Notes: generated from the sequence alone by a model not told the origin. Numbered from the stretch's first letter, positions 43,657-55,311 are shown. The stretch: 64,000 nt of DNA from Rhodococcus sp. KBS0724 (GCF_005938745.2 NZ_VCBX02000001.1:1011501-1075500); one strand, 5' to 3'. Numbers and translations: made by a program.

Positions 43657-45107
43657 CTGCGGAGTTGCAGACCGAAAAGCCTTCCGCCGGAGGGCGATTC
43701 CGTGTGCATGCGCTCCCGCTCCGGTTCACGCTTGTGGCCGCTCTGCTCATTCTGGCTGGAATCGGTTTGCTCGCATCAGGAGTGGCGGTGACGTCCGCGC
43801 TCGCGAACTCTCTGACGCAACGCACTGACCGGACTCTGTACGAGGCCATCGACGGCTGGGCAAAGCCGCGTTCGCGAGATGTCCAGCCGCCCAGTCAGGT
43901 AGGCCCGAATACCCGTCCACCGAGCCCGTTCTTCGTGCGCACGGTGACCGCGGACGGGCGAACCATAGTCCTGAACGACGAATCGTCGTCGACGACGGAA
44001 CCGGATCTGTCTGTCGACGCCACGAACGGGCCGGTCACGACAGGCTCGAATGACGGCTCGGATGTGAAGTGGCGGGTGCTCACCACTGTTCGAGACGGAA
44101 CGACCACCACCATCGGTGTCCGTATGACGGATATCGAGCAGACTGTCGACGACCTGATCGGTCTCCAATTCGGGATCGGTGTTGTGGTGTTGCTCGTACT
44201 CGGCGGCGCAGCCTACTTCGTGGTCCGTCGTAGTCTTCGGCCGTTGGTAGAGGTCGAGGAAACTGCAGCAGCCATTGCCGCCGGTGATCTCCATCGACGC
44301 GTCCCGGAACGGGACGATCGTACTGAAATCGGTCGATTGTCGGTGGCGCTCAACGGAATGCTGGCCCAGATCCAACGGGCTTTTGCCGCAACCGAGGCGT
44401 CGGAGGAATCGGCACGCCGCTCCGAAGAGCGAATGCGACGCTTTGTCGGCGATGCAAGCCATGAATTGCGGACGCCGCTGACTACCATCCGCGGATTCTC
44501 GGAACTGTATCGCCAAGGTGCCATGACGGATACGGCAACGCTGATGAATCGCATCGAGGGGGAGGCGTCGCGGATGGGCTTGCTGGTCGAAGACCTCCTG
44601 ATGCTGGCGCGTCTCGACGAGCAACGCCCACTCGACAACAAGCCGGTGGATCTCCTTGCAGTTGTGGCAGATTCGATTCAAGCGGCGCGAGCCATCGCGC
44701 CCGATCGGCGCGTCACGCTGCAGATGACGGGTGGGCCGGGAACCCCCGAGGTGGTCGGAGATCAGGCCCGTCTGCGCCAAGTTGTCGCGAACCTGGTCGG
44801 GAATGCAGTCAAACATACCCCGCCGGACGCTGAGATCGTCATTCGATTGGGGACTACCGAAGATACTGTGGTCATCGAGGTTTCGGATACCGGGCAAGGA
44901 CTCAGTGAGGAAGACGCGGCACGAATTTTCGAAAGGTTCTATCGCGCGGACACCTCCCGCACGAGGGAAACCGGCGGTGCTGGTCTTGGGTTGTCGATCG
45001 TATCCGCATTGGTAGCAGCGCACCACGGGACCGTCTCGGTGACCAGCGCGCCCGGCGAAGGTGCGACCTTCCGGGTGGAACTTCCTCGCGAACCCCACGA
45101 GGACTGA
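43653..45107 (+). CDS. phoR: Sensor histidine kinase PhoR-like
   Basis: Membrane sensor kinase of 484 residues, overlapping phoP by ATGA. Two membrane helices (about 25-50 and 167-188) flank an extracytoplasmic sensor; HAMP follows, then the DHp domain with His270 in DASHELRTPL, and the ATPase domain with NLVGNAVKHTP, VSDTGQGL and GAGLGLSIV. Cognate kinase of the preceding regulator. Confidence 0.88.
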   Translation: MTAELQTEKPSAGGRFRVHALPLRFTLVAALLILAGIGLLASGVAVTSALANSLTQRTDRTLYEAIDGWAKPRSRDVQPPSQVGPNTRPPSPFFVRTVTADGRTIVLNDESSSTTEPDLSVDATNGPVTTGSNDGSDVKWRVLTTVRDGTTTTIGVRMTDIEQTVDDLIGLQFGIGVVVLLVLGGAAYFVVRRSLRPLVEVEETAAAIAAGDLHRRVPERDDRTEIGRLSVALNGMLAQIQRAFAATEASEESARRSEERMRRFVGDASHELRTPLTTIRGFSELYRQGAMTDTATLMNRIEGEASRMGLLVEDLLMLARLDEQRPLDNKPVDLLAVVADSIQAARAIAPDRRVTLQMTGGPGTPEVVGDQARLRQVVANLVGNAVKHTPPDAEIVIRLGTTEDTVVIEVSDTGQGLSEEDAARIFERFYRADTSRTRETGGAGLGLSIVSALVAAHHGTVSVTSAPGEGATFRVELPREPHED

Positions 45108-45421
45108 GTTGGTCGGAAGAAGATGCGCACCGCGCCGGCAACGCGACAGTCCGAATTCACTTCGGGAGAATCGCCCCGTTGTCGAAAGTGGCGCAGGGAT
45201 GCGAGATTCCGCAGCATCCACTGCGCAACACCAGGTGAACGTTGTTGGTGCCAGACCAGTCACGAGCTGGTTTCGGGGCGGCAAGATCGTGGAAACTGCT
45301 GCCTCGGAAGGCGGCCAACGGCGCGCCTTCGCGAGATAAATGGCAACCGACGTTCGGCGTGTCGCGATGCCGCCCAGTGTCAAAGAACTGCTGTCAACGA
45401 GAACTGTGACGTCGGAGAAGG
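45108..45421. other. 314-bp stretch without recognisable gene
   Basis: Lies between phoR and the converging TetR gene. Short open frames occur but none has a ribosome-binding site with a convincing protein. I see no strong terminator hairpin. Confidence 0.5.
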
Positions 45422-46057
45422 TCAGGCGACGTAGGACTCGATTCGGGTTTTCACCAGAGCGTCGATGTCGCCGCGACGCTTGTCCGACACCACACCGGCA
45501 AGGAGCAGTAGGAACAACTCGTCGATGCGCTCCGAGAGGTCGGCACGACGTGTCAGGACGTTCGAGACCATTTGCACGCCTGTGAAGGTCGCCGTGACAA
45601 CACGACCTACGGATTCGGGCGTGACATCCTGGCGAATATCGCCTTCTTGCTGTGCGATGTCAGCCAGTCGTTGAAGTTCTCGAATCCAGCTGAGATACGG
45701 GTCGAATGGGCCGTCGGCAGTATTGAGCTCCAAGGTGAGTCGGATGCCGGCGCGAACGACTGGATCGGAGATCAATTGTCGAGCGATCTCGTTGCAGACC
45801 ATGATGACCTGCTCCAATGCCGGTGCGCCGGTAGACGCAGCTGCAGAAAACGATGCCAGAGAAATGCGATGCTGCTCGTCGATGACGGCCTGGGCAAGTT
45901 CGTCTTTGGAGGAGAAATGAAAGTAGACCGCGCCCTTGGTCATCCGTGACGCGGACACGATGTCATTCATGCTGGTGCTGCCGTACCCAGAGATTTCGAA
46001 CCGGTCAGCCGCGCCACGAAGAATCTGCTGGCGACTGATTTTGGCACGTTCCTGCAT
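45422..46057 (-). CDS. TetR regulator of the gamma-butyrolactone receptor (ScbR/ArpA) type
   Basis: 211 residues. The N-terminal helix-turn-helix (QQILRGAADRFEISGYGSTS ... MTKGAVYFHFSSKDELAQAV) and the ligand domain stretches VVRAGIRLTLE and GVQMVSNVLTRRADL follow the Streptomyces gamma-butyrolactone receptor pattern. GGAGG lies ten bases before ATG 46057. No butyrolactone synthase (AfsA) gene or antibiotic cluster is nearby. A palindrome GTTGTGCGACAAC at 46147-46159, 90 bp upstream, may be its operator. Ligand unknown. Confidence 0.75.
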   Translation of the reverse strand: MQERAKISRQQILRGAADRFEISGYGSTSMNDIVSASRMTKGAVYFHFSSKDELAQAVIDEQHRISLASFSAAASTGAPALEQVIMVCNEIARQLISDPVVRAGIRLTLELNTADGPFDPYLSWIRELQRLADIAQQEGDIRQDVTPESVGRVVTATFTGVQMVSNVLTRRADLSERIDELFLLLLAGVVSDKRRGDIDALVKTRIESYVA

Positions 46058-46146
46058 TGCTTCCGTTCCTCCGATGGTCCCAGCTGGTGTGTCCCGTTGG
46101 GCGCTGGTCCTGCGACCAGCGCTCAACGGTAGCAGCGAAACTCGGT

Positions 46147-46159
46147 GTTGTGCGACAAC
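46147..46159. promoter_or_regulatory. Short palindrome upstream of the TetR gene
   Basis: GTTGT-GCG-ACAAC, 5-bp arms with a 3-bp spacer, in the 211-bp region between the divergently spaced TetR and HIT genes. A possible autoregulatory operator, but too short to be convincing alone. Confidence 0.3.
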
Positions 46160-46268
46160 GTAAACGGACTGTTCGGAATGTGGAAGTGCAGGTCACCGTC
46201 GATAAACGAGACAAAGTGGACCACCGCGCCGCTGGATCGAACATTGCGGCGACACTCTCAGTTAACCG

Positions 46269-46697
46269 TCAGCGTGCTGAAACGTTGCTCGAATATCCGA
46301 TCTCGTGAAGTGCCGTTTTCAGCCGTGCTTGAGCGTCCTCGAGAGACTCGGGCGACGGTGACGTATCGGCGCCACTGATGTCGAAGTTTCCCATCGTGTA
46401 CGCCGGGAAAACGTGGACGTGCAGATGCGGCACTTCCAAACCGGCGATGAGGAGCCCGGCGCGCGGTGCGTCGAACGCCTTGCGCACGGCCTGGCCCATC
46501 GTGCGGGCGACTGCCGTGACTTTGGCAAAAAGTTCGGGATCGACGTCCTGCCACTGATCGACCTCGGCACGAGGAACTACCAGTACATGGCCCTGTGTCA
46601 CCGGCGCGATAGTAAGGAAGGCAACGACGTCGTCGTCCTCCCACACAAAACGTCCCGGCAGGTCCCCGTTGATGATGGCGCTGAATACTGAAGGCAT
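46269..46697 (-). CDS. HIT-family nucleotide hydrolase
   Basis: 142 residues; histidine triad HLHVHVF at 91-97 with His91, His93 and His95, and the N-terminal [21 protein letters not shown] of HIT/HINT proteins. Acts on nucleotide-linked phosphates in the cytoplasm. The phoP-phoR-HIT order is also found in M. tuberculosis as I recall. No clear ribosome-binding site before ATG 46697. Not obviously in an operon. Confidence 0.87.
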   Translation of the reverse strand: MPSVFSAIINGDLPGRFVWEDDDVVAFLTIAPVTQGHVLVVPRAEVDQWQDVDPELFAKVTAVARTMGQAVRKAFDAPRAGLLIAGLEVPHLHVHVFPAYTMGNFDISGADTSPSPESLEDAQARLKTALHEIGYSSNVSAR

Positions 46698-46802
46698 AGG
46701 TCAGAGGTTATCCCGCACAGTGTTTGGCAGGAAACTTCGTTGCCAGGAAACTCCCAGCCTGTGTCCAGAGTGATCACGGTGTAGCAAGTGATTCTGAGAC
46801 GC

Positions 46803-48041
46803 ATGACAGAAGCCATGCAGACCGTGGGCGCCACGGACGCTGTGGGAGGTTCCACGACGGCGGTAGTGCTGGACGTGGTGGTTCCGGTGTACAACGAGGA
46901 AGCCGGCCTCGACACATGCGTTCGGCGGTTGCGTCACCACCTGCACACCCACGTTCCCTTTCCTGCTCGGATAACGATCGCCGACAACGCCAGTGTCGAC
47001 GGGACGCTGGCAATCGGACGCGCACTCGCCGAGGAATTCGACGACGTCCGAGTTGTGCACCTGGACGAGAAGGGGCGGGGTCGGGCGCTGCGACAGGTGT
47101 GGAGTACGTCCGACGCCGACATCGTCGCGTACATGGACGTGGATCTTTCCACCGATCTCAATGCACTGATGCCGCTGATCGCACCGTTGGTGTCCGGGCA
47201 TTCGGATATCGCGATCGGATCCAGGTTGGCACGTTCGTCGCGGGTGGTTCGCGGCCCCAAACGTGAGTTCATCTCACGCAGTTACAACCTCATTCTGCGT
47301 AGTGCGCTGCACGCCCGGTTCTCCGACGCCCAGTGCGGGTTCAAGGCGATGCGCGTCGATGTTGCGCGCCAACTGCTTCCGTTGGTCGAGGACACGGGAT
47401 GGTTCTTCGACACGGAACTGCTCGTGCTGGCCGAGCGGTCCGGGATGCGGATCCACGAGGTGCCGGTGGACTGGGTTGACGACCCGGACAGTCGAGTCGA
47501 CATCGTTGCCACCGCCGTCGCGGATATCAAAGGCGTAGTGCGCGTGGGGCGAGCACTGTCGACGGGATCTTTGCCTCTGGCGGAGCTTCGGGCAAGCTTC
47601 GGGCGGGAGCCGCTTGTTCCCGGTGTGCCACGCGGCATGGTAGGGCAGCTGGCCCGGTTTGCCGTTGTCGGTGTCGTCTCGACCTTGGCCTACGCGCTCC
47701 TGTATCTCGCACTGCATTCGGTGATGGGTGCCCAGTGGGCCAACGCAGTTGCACTGCTGGTGACTGCCGTCTTCAACACCACGGCCAATCGTGCCTTCAC
47801 CTTCGGTATTCGAGGTTCGGAAGGCTCCGGGCGTCATCAGGCACAAGGTCTGCTGGTATTCGCGTTCGGACTCCTGCTCACCAGTGGGTCGTTGTTCGTA
47901 TTACATTCCGCGGCCCCCGACGCATCCAAGCACGTCGAGTTGGCCGTCCTGGTCATCGCCAATCTTGTTGCCACAGTGAGTCGATTTGTTGCTCTTCGCT
48001 GGGTATTCCGTTCCGCACAACCTGTAGGAGTTACTCGATGA
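46803..48041 (+). CDS. GT2 glycosyltransferase fused to GtrA-like membrane domain
   Basis: 412 residues. N-terminal GT-A domain: VVVPVYNEEAGLDTCV, IADNASVDGT, YMDVDLSTDL (metal-binding DxD) and GSRLARSS, as in polyprenyl-phosphate mannose/glucose synthases. The C-terminal ~120 residues hold four hydrophobic helices of GtrA type. It likely loads a sugar onto decaprenyl phosphate and flips or retains it at the membrane. ATG 46803 chosen; GTG 46788 is an alternative. ATGA overlap with the next gene. Confidence 0.85.
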   Translation: MTEAMQTVGATDAVGGSTTAVVLDVVVPVYNEEAGLDTCVRRLRHHLHTHVPFPARITIADNASVDGTLAIGRALAEEFDDVRVVHLDEKGRGRALRQVWSTSDADIVAYMDVDLSTDLNALMPLIAPLVSGHSDIAIGSRLARSSRVVRGPKREFISRSYNLILRSALHARFSDAQCGFKAMRVDVARQLLPLVEDTGWFFDTELLVLAERSGMRIHEVPVDWVDDPDSRVDIVATAVADIKGVVRVGRALSTGSLPLAELRASFGREPLVPGVPRGMVGQLARFAVVGVVSTLAYALLYLALHSVMGAQWANAVALLVTAVFNTTANRAFTFGIRGSEGSGRHQAQGLLVFAFGLLLTSGSLFVLHSAAPDASKHVELAVLVIANLVATVSRFVALRWVFRSAQPVGVTR

Positions 48042-50158
48042 CCGCCACTGTCGAACAGGAGACCGTCATCGCGCCTCTTCCCGAACCGCCACGTTCCGTG
48101 CGCTGGGAGCCATGGGCTCTTGGTGCGCTTCTGGTGGGTACCGGTGTTGCCTACATCTGGGGTTTGGGAGCGTCCGGCTGGGCCAACTCGTTCTATGCCG
48201 CTGCGGTGCAAGCTGGTTCGGTGTCGTGGAAGGCCTTCTTCTTCGGTTCGTCGGATGCGGCGAACTCGATCACCGTCGACAAGCCGCCGATGTCGCTCTG
48301 GCTCATGTCGTTGTCGGTGCGTATCTTCGGGCTCAACTCGTGGGCGATGTTGGTGCCGCAGGCGTTGCTCGGCGTTGGATCGGTCGCGTTGCTGTGGGGC
48401 ACCGTCCGGCGTTACTTCGGCGCCGCCGCGGGTTTGCTCGCCGGTTTGGTCTTGGCTCTCACTCCCGTTGCGGCACTGATGTTCCGGTTCAACAACCCGG
48501 ACGCAATGTTGGTTCTCATCATGATCGCGGCGGTGTGGGCGATGATGCGCGCGGTTCAGGACGGGCGAACCCGATGGCTCGTGCTGGTCGGTGTGTTCTG
48601 CGGCTTCGGATTCCTGACCAAGCAGTTGCAGGTCATGCTTGTCGTGCCGCCGTTGGCGCTGACGTACCTGATCGCGGGCCCACCGAAGCTGGGCAAACGG
48701 GTGCTGCAACTCTTTGCGGCACTTGGCGGCATGATCGTCTCTGCCGGTTGGTGGTTGGCGATCGTAGAACTGTGGCCGGCTGATTCGCGCCCCTGGATCG
48801 GCGGTTCGCAGAACAACTCCATTCTCGAATTGACCTTCGGTTACAACGGATTGGGTCGTTTGAGCGGCAACGAGACCGGCAGTGTCGGTGGCGGCGGAAT
48901 GCGCGCCGCCGGTGACGCCGCCGCTGCTGCGGGCGGTGCAACCGGGTTCGGTGATGCCGGCGCCGCGATGGCACCGGGTGGCGGCGGCGGAATGTGGGGA
49001 ACCACTGGCATCACGCGGCTTTTCGAATCAGCCCAGGGTGGCCAGATCGCCTGGCTCATCCCGGCAGCACTCATTCTTCTGGTTGCCGGAATCGTCGTGC
49101 GGGGTAAGGCTCCTCGGGTTGACACACAGCGCGGGTCGTTCATCGTGTGGGGACTCTGGCTGCTGGTAACCGGACTGACCTTCAGCTTCATGGCCGGAAT
49201 CTTCCACGCCTACTACACAGTCGCGCTGGCTCCGGCGATTGCCGCGTTGATCGGCTCGGGCTCAGTGCTCTTGTGGCGTCACCGCGAAACACTGTGGGTT
49301 CGTATCGTCTTGGCTGTTTCTCTGGCGGCAACCGTTGCGATGGCGTGGGTACTGCTGGGACGCACACCGTCGTTTGTCCCGTGGCTGCGGTGGACGATTC
49401 TGGTGGTCGGCATAGTTGCCGCGGTAGCGATGCTGATTCCCGCGATCACCCGGGGACGACTAGCTGTAGCGGTGATACTGGCGGCGCTGTTCACCGGACT
49501 GGCCGGACCAACTGCCTATGCGATCGACACGATCAACACCCCACATACCGGTTCGATCGTTTCTGCCGGTCCCAGCATTCAGGGCGGCATGGGCGGACCA
49601 GGTGGCGGTCGCGGAGGATTCGGTGGAATGGGCGACGGCGGCACCAGGGCTATAGGTGGCGCGGGCGGCGCGGCCGGCGCAATGGGTACCCCGCCTGCCG
49701 GGATGGGTCAGATCCCCGGTGCCGGCGCTACGCCGGGAGCTGCGAATACGCCGGGGGCTGCAACCGACGGAGCTCGCGACGGCATGGGTGGTTCTGTGGG
49801 CGGACTCCTGCAGGGCAGCACCCCCGGTGCCGCCGTGGTGGAGAAACTCGAGGAGAATTCCGACCAGTTCACCTGGGTGGCAGCGGCAATCGGCTCGAAC
49901 AGTGCGTCGGGATACCAACTCGCGACGGAGTCCCCGGTCATGGCGATCGGCGGTTTCAACGGTAGTGATCCGTCACCGACACTCGAGCAGTTCCAGCAGT
50001 ACGTCGCGGACGGGAAGATTCACTTCTTCATCGGCGGGGGCGGAATGGGCGGCGGAATGAACGCCGAAGGAACGGCCACCGCAATCTCGGCATGGGTGAC
50101 CGAGAACTTCACGGCGACCACTGTGGATGGAGTGACTCTCTACGACCTGACGGTCTGA
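48038..50158 (+). CDS. GT39/ArnT-like membrane glycosyltransferase (YkcB-type) with Gly-rich segment
   Basis: 706-residue integral membrane GT-C enzyme. The first extracytoplasmic loop includes GSSDAANSITVDKPPMSLWL with the acidic residue expected for polyprenyl-sugar donors, and multiple helices follow. Two low-complexity Gly/Ala/Met-rich stretches (about 280-320 and 510-590) flank the last helices, then a C-terminal extracytoplasmic domain. GGAG precedes ATG 48038. It probably uses the polyprenyl-sugar made by the upstream GT2-GtrA protein to modify a wall polymer or protein; acceptor unknown. Confidence 0.83.
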   Translation: MTATVEQETVIAPLPEPPRSVRWEPWALGALLVGTGVAYIWGLGASGWANSFYAAAVQAGSVSWKAFFFGSSDAANSITVDKPPMSLWLMSLSVRIFGLNSWAMLVPQALLGVGSVALLWGTVRRYFGAAAGLLAGLVLALTPVAALMFRFNNPDAMLVLIMIAAVWAMMRAVQDGRTRWLVLVGVFCGFGFLTKQLQVMLVVPPLALTYLIAGPPKLGKRVLQLFAALGGMIVSAGWWLAIVELWPADSRPWIGGSQNNSILELTFGYNGLGRLSGNETGSVGGGGMRAAGDAAAAAGGATGFGDAGAAMAPGGGGGMWGTTGITRLFESAQGGQIAWLIPAALILLVAGIVVRGKAPRVDTQRGSFIVWGLWLLVTGLTFSFMAGIFHAYYTVALAPAIAALIGSGSVLLWRHRETLWVRIVLAVSLAATVAMAWVLLGRTPSFVPWLRWTILVVGIVAAVAMLIPAITRGRLAVAVILAALFTGLAGPTAYAIDTINTPHTGSIVSAGPSIQGGMGGPGGGRGGFGGMGDGGTRAIGGAGGAAGAMGTPPAGMGQIPGAGATPGAANTPGAATDGARDGMGGSVGGLLQGSTPGAAVVEKLEENSDQFTWVAAAIGSNSASGYQLATESPVMAIGGFNGSDPSPTLEQFQQYVADGKIHFFIGGGGMGGGMNAEGTATAISAWVTENFTATTVDGVTLYDLTV

Positions 50159-50173
50159 CAGGCATCGTCGGCG

Positions 50174-50212
50174 GGTCGCGCAGTCCGGTCAACCCGATCG
50201 GACTGCGCGACC
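50174..50212. terminator. Putative terminator hairpin
   Basis: 14-bp stem GGTCGCGCAGTCCG / CGGACTGCGCGACC with an 11-base loop after the glycosyltransferase pair. No T-run, so termination may be weak or factor-dependent. Confidence 0.55.
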
Positions 50213-50290
50213 ATGTTCTGTCCTGCGTCCAAGGAACCCCAGGTGACACACGCTGCGAGGCGCATCGGCGCGGGGCCGTAGTCTGTTCAC

Positions 50291-51547
50291 GTGCGCGTAC
50301 TCGTAATCGGCTCCGGAGCCCGTGAACATGCCCTCCTTCTCTCCCTTGCTCGCGATCCAGGTGTCACGGCCCTGATCTGCGCGCCCGGCAATGCCGGTAT
50401 CGGCAAGATCGCCGAGCAGCACCCGGTCGACGTCGCGTCGGGCGAGGCTGTCACTGCGTTGGCCAAGAAGGTCGAAGCAGACCTCGTTGTCATCGGACCT
50501 GAGGTTCCGCTGGTGCTCGGTGTCGCGGATGCCGTCCGAGCAGCCGGTATCGCGTGCTTCGGACCGTCAGCCGACGCAGCCCGCATCGAAGGGTCCAAGG
50601 CATTTGCCAAGGACGTGATGGCTGTTGCCGGTGTCAAAACCGCTCACAGCGAGATCGTCGACAATCCCGCCAAGCTGGACGAGGCTCTCGATCGTTTCGG
50701 CCCCAACTGGGTGGTCAAGGACGACGGACTGGCCGCAGGTAAGGGCGTCGTAGTCACGACCGACCGCGGTGCTGCGCGTGACCACGCTGCCGAACTGCTC
50801 GAGAGTGGCCACCCGGTCTTGCTCGAATCTTTCCTCGACGGCCCCGAGGTTTCGCTCTTCTGCCTCGTCGACGGCGAGACGGTTGTTCCGTTGCTGCCCG
50901 CACAGGATCACAAGCGCGTCGGCGACGGTGACAGCGGACCCAACACCGGCGGCATGGGTGCATACACCCCGTTGCCGTGGTTGCCGGACGAGATGGTCAC
51001 GCAGATCGTCGACGATGTCGTGAAGCCTGTCGCTGCGGAGTTGGTTGCACGGGGCAGCGGCTTCACCGGACTCCTTTACGCAGGCCTCGCAATGGGTGTC
51101 AACGGACCGGCCGTGGTCGAGTTCAACTGCCGATTCGGTGACCCGGAAACTCAGGCCGTCCTGGCGCTGCTCGAGACGCCGCTGGGCGGATTGCTCAACG
51201 CCGCGTCCACCGGCACGCTCGATTCCGTTGGTCCGTTGCAGTGGCGCGACGGCAGTGCCGTCACAGTCGTGATTGCCGCGGAGAACTACCCGGCGACGCC
51301 GCGGACGGGTGACGTGATCACCGGAGCAGACGCCGAGGGTGTTCTCCATGCGGGCACCAAAAAGCGTGAAGACGGTGCCGTGGTGTCGGCCGGCGGCCGT
51401 GTGCTGAGTGTTGTCGGAGTGGGTAAGGATCTTGCCGAAGCACGCGACGATGCCTACGCGAAGATTGCACTCGTGAAGCTTCCCGGTGGGCATTTCCGGA
51501 CGGATATCGGACTGGGTGCTGTCGAGGGGCGTATCGCTCTACCCTGA
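50291..51547 (+). CDS. purD: Phosphoribosylamine-glycine ligase
   Basis: ATP-grasp enzyme of de novo purine synthesis (GAR synthetase), 418 residues. [11 protein letters not shown] at the N-terminus, [13 protein letters not shown] (ATP loop), [21 protein letters not shown] and [14 protein letters not shown] are all diagnostic. Starts with GTG 50291. purB lies about 11 kb downstream in the same direction, as in related genomes. Confidence 0.96.
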   Translation: MRVLVIGSGAREHALLLSLARDPGVTALICAPGNAGIGKIAEQHPVDVASGEAVTALAKKVEADLVVIGPEVPLVLGVADAVRAAGIACFGPSADAARIEGSKAFAKDVMAVAGVKTAHSEIVDNPAKLDEALDRFGPNWVVKDDGLAAGKGVVVTTDRGAARDHAAELLESGHPVLLESFLDGPEVSLFCLVDGETVVPLLPAQDHKRVGDGDSGPNTGGMGAYTPLPWLPDEMVTQIVDDVVKPVAAELVARGSGFTGLLYAGLAMGVNGPAVVEFNCRFGDPETQAVLALLETPLGGLLNAASTGTLDSVGPLQWRDGSAVTVVIAAENYPATPRTGDVITGADAEGVLHAGTKKREDGAVVSAGGRVLSVVGVGKDLAEARDDAYAKIALVKLPGGHFRTDIGLGAVEGRIALP

Positions 51548-51561
51548 TCCACATATTCCCT

Positions 51562-53363
<1,802 letters not shown>

Positions 53364-53372
53364 TCGAGCAGC

Positions 53373-53414
53373 AGCGTGCGCACCGGGGCATGTTTGATCC
53401 CCGGTGCGCACGCT
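53373..53414. terminator. Terminator between choE and the DUF222 gene
   Basis: 16-bp stem AGCGTGCGCACCGGGG with exact complement and a 10-base loop, followed by GGATTTT. Likely serves both converging genes. Confidence 0.8.
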
Positions 53415-53420
53415 GGATTT

Positions 53421-54659
53421 TCAGGCCGCTGTTGGCGGTGTGTTCCCGGGAACGGGAACTTGATACGGATCTACCGACATCGGTGGATAGAACCGGGTTT
53501 TCCGGTCGTTTCCGATGTCGACTCTCCACTCGGTGTGATGCATCATCCGATGGTGGTGACCGCACAGCAAGATCAGATTATCGAGATCCGTGGGGCCGTC
53601 GTCGAGCCAGTGAATCAGATGGTGGGCGTCGCACCAGCCTGGTGGGGTTCCGCAACCGGGGAAGGCGCAGCCGCCGTCTCGTACCGTGAGCGCGCGACGC
53701 TGTGGGACGGTCGCGAGTCGCGCCTTCATGCCGTGATTGAGGGGTACACCGTTGTCGTCGAGAAGGATTCGGGTGATCTCGCAGTCGCAGGCCAGCATGC
53801 GGGCGGTGTCGAGGCTGATGGGGCCGGCCCAGTTGGTGATCGCGTAGCCGAGTTCTTCGGTGGAGGGCAGCAGGTCTTTCAGTGCCTGCAGATCGGTGAG
53901 GTCTTTTGCGGTGGCGGTGATCGTCAGGTGCGGTTTGACGCCACCTTCGACGGGTCCGAGACCGGCGGCTTCGTAGCGGCGCAGCAGTTCACAAAATCCA
54001 TCGGCGCGTCGAAGTGCCGGGGTGCGTTCGTCTTTCACGCCGTCTTTCTCCGGTGTGGGCGCCGACAGGGCGGACAGTAGCGCGATGAGACGGGCACCGT
54101 TGACGGCGTCGAGGTCACCTTTGACGCTGACTCGCCCGTACAGCCCGCGGGAGGCGTAGAACTCGTTGAGTTCGGAATTCTCACCGGCGGGTATGCCGTC
54201 GGCGCGGTTGCCGTACTGTTTCTGGATCCGCCGGATGGCCGCGCGGACGGCATCGCAGTCGGTGACGTTCTTCGAGGCGAGGGTCAGGAGGATGTCGCGG
54301 GCCTTCTCGACGTCGACGAGGCTCATGTTCTTGGGCGGACGCTGGCAGAACTGCGCTACCTGACGCGCCTTCGACGCATCGATATCACCGTCGTGAAAAG
54401 ATTGCCCGACAACAGGTTCGAGCATGAACAACCGCGCCAGGCCGACCAGCCGACTACATTCGCCGATCTCGAGGTTCGTGGACTGGTGCAGCCACTGCGC
54501 GATAGCGCGGAATCCTCGGCCGCCGAGTGTGTCGCGAGTGAACATCTCGGTAATCATCACAATCATGCGGGACTGCATCTCGTGCCGGGCGCGGGCGAGG
54601 TCGAGCACCTCTGTCTTGAGGCCTTCGCCGTCGTATTGCCACGCTTCCCGACTGTTCAT
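53421..54659 (-). CDS. DUF222/13E12-family protein with HNH nuclease domain
   Basis: 412 residues. N-terminal helical DUF222 domain, then a C-terminal HNH motif: RDGGCAFPGCGTPPGWCDAHH ... HWLDDGPTDLDNLILLCGHHH, with the zinc Cys pairs and catalytic His visible. This family occurs in many copies in rhodococci and mycobacteria and is sometimes linked to mobile elements. No inverted repeats or transposase flank it. Substrate DNA unknown. Confidence 0.88.
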   Translation of the reverse strand: MNSREAWQYDGEGLKTEVLDLARARHEMQSRMIVMITEMFTRDTLGGRGFRAIAQWLHQSTNLEIGECSRLVGLARLFMLEPVVGQSFHDGDIDASKARQVAQFCQRPPKNMSLVDVEKARDILLTLASKNVTDCDAVRAAIRRIQKQYGNRADGIPAGENSELNEFYASRGLYGRVSVKGDLDAVNGARLIALLSALSAPTPEKDGVKDERTPALRRADGFCELLRRYEAAGLGPVEGGVKPHLTITATAKDLTDLQALKDLLPSTEELGYAITNWAGPISLDTARMLACDCEITRILLDDNGVPLNHGMKARLATVPQRRALTVRDGGCAFPGCGTPPGWCDAHHLIHWLDDGPTDLDNLILLCGHHHRMMHHTEWRVDIGNDRKTRFYPPMSVDPYQVPVPGNTPPTAA

Positions 54660-54751
54660 GCACTAATTTTAGTCGAACAGGATTTCGATTCCTAGGGACG
54701 TATCGGACAGGTTTTAGCGTTCCGGAACTCGAGAACTGTTTGTTTGCATTG

Positions 54752-55243
54752 TTATTCGGTGCTTCGCTGGGAATCGGCGACGGCTGTGACTCTGGGAGCG
54801 TGAACCCGTAGCGAGTAGTTGACGCTGTCGAGAATTCGGCTGGCGGCAATGAGTGTGTCCACGTCTTCCGGGGTGAGGTGCGACAGTTCTCCGGCGAGTG
54901 CGTGGATGCGCTGTTCGGTTCGTCGATCACGACGGGCACTTCGCTCGTCCTTGACGTACAGAGTGCTGACCCGACCGTCGGAGGGGTCGGGGCGTCGTTC
55001 GATCAGATCCTTGTCGGTAAGAATGCGCACGAGCGTGCTGACGGTATTAGGCCGCTTCGCCAACCGTCGAGCGACCGCTCCGATTCGGGTGCCTGGGTGG
55101 TGGGCGATGTCGTGGATCACTTCGGATTGTGCTTCGGGAAGTGTCTCGTCGGTGCCCGAAGGGTCCATGTATTCGCGCAGCGCGCGGCGCAATTCGAACG
55201 TCGAGGCAATGAGCGATCTCGATGCGTCTTCTGCGATGGGCAC
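54752..55243 (-). CDS. MarR-family transcriptional regulator
   Basis: 163 residues with a central winged helix (GTRIGAVARRLAKRPNTVSTLVRILTDKDLIERRPDPSDGR). GTG 55243 start without a clear ribosome-binding site, so it may be leaderless. A large palindrome 42 bp upstream lies between it and the siderophore-related genes, suggesting that it regulates both directions. Ligand unknown. Confidence 0.83.
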   Translation of the reverse strand: MPIAEDASRSLIASTFELRRALREYMDPSGTDETLPEAQSEVIHDIAHHPGTRIGAVARRLAKRPNTVSTLVRILTDKDLIERRPDPSDGRVSTLYVKDERSARRDRRTEQRIHALAGELSHLTPEDVDTLIAASRILDSVNYSLRVHAPRVTAVADSQRSTE

Positions 55244-55284
55244 CGGATCAGCGTAGCGAGTAGTGAATTGTGATCTGCACCATA

Positions 55285-55311
55285 AAACTATATCTGAGTC
55301 AGATATAGTTT
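55285..55311. promoter_or_regulatory. 27-bp palindrome, putative MarR operator
   Basis: AAACTATATCTGA (55285-55297), one central G, then the exact complement of the first arm to 55311. Centred between the divergent MarR gene and the methyltransferase/siderophore-binding genes, 10 bp from an iron box. Confidence 0.8.

Noticed and set aside
43776..45383. Long antisense open frame over phoR
   Set aside because: Opposite to a clear histidine kinase gene; high GC at third positions keeps the complementary frame open. The protein has no family-like features. Similar antisense frames at 7460-8773, 26578-27741 and 31431-32822 were rejected for the same reason.
45108..45421. Small genes in the phoR-TetR gap
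   Set aside because: Open frames there are short, Arg/Cys-rich and lack ribosome-binding sites.
53421..54659. DUF222-HNH gene as part of an insertion element
   Set aside because: No terminal inverted repeats, target duplications or transposase are visible around it.
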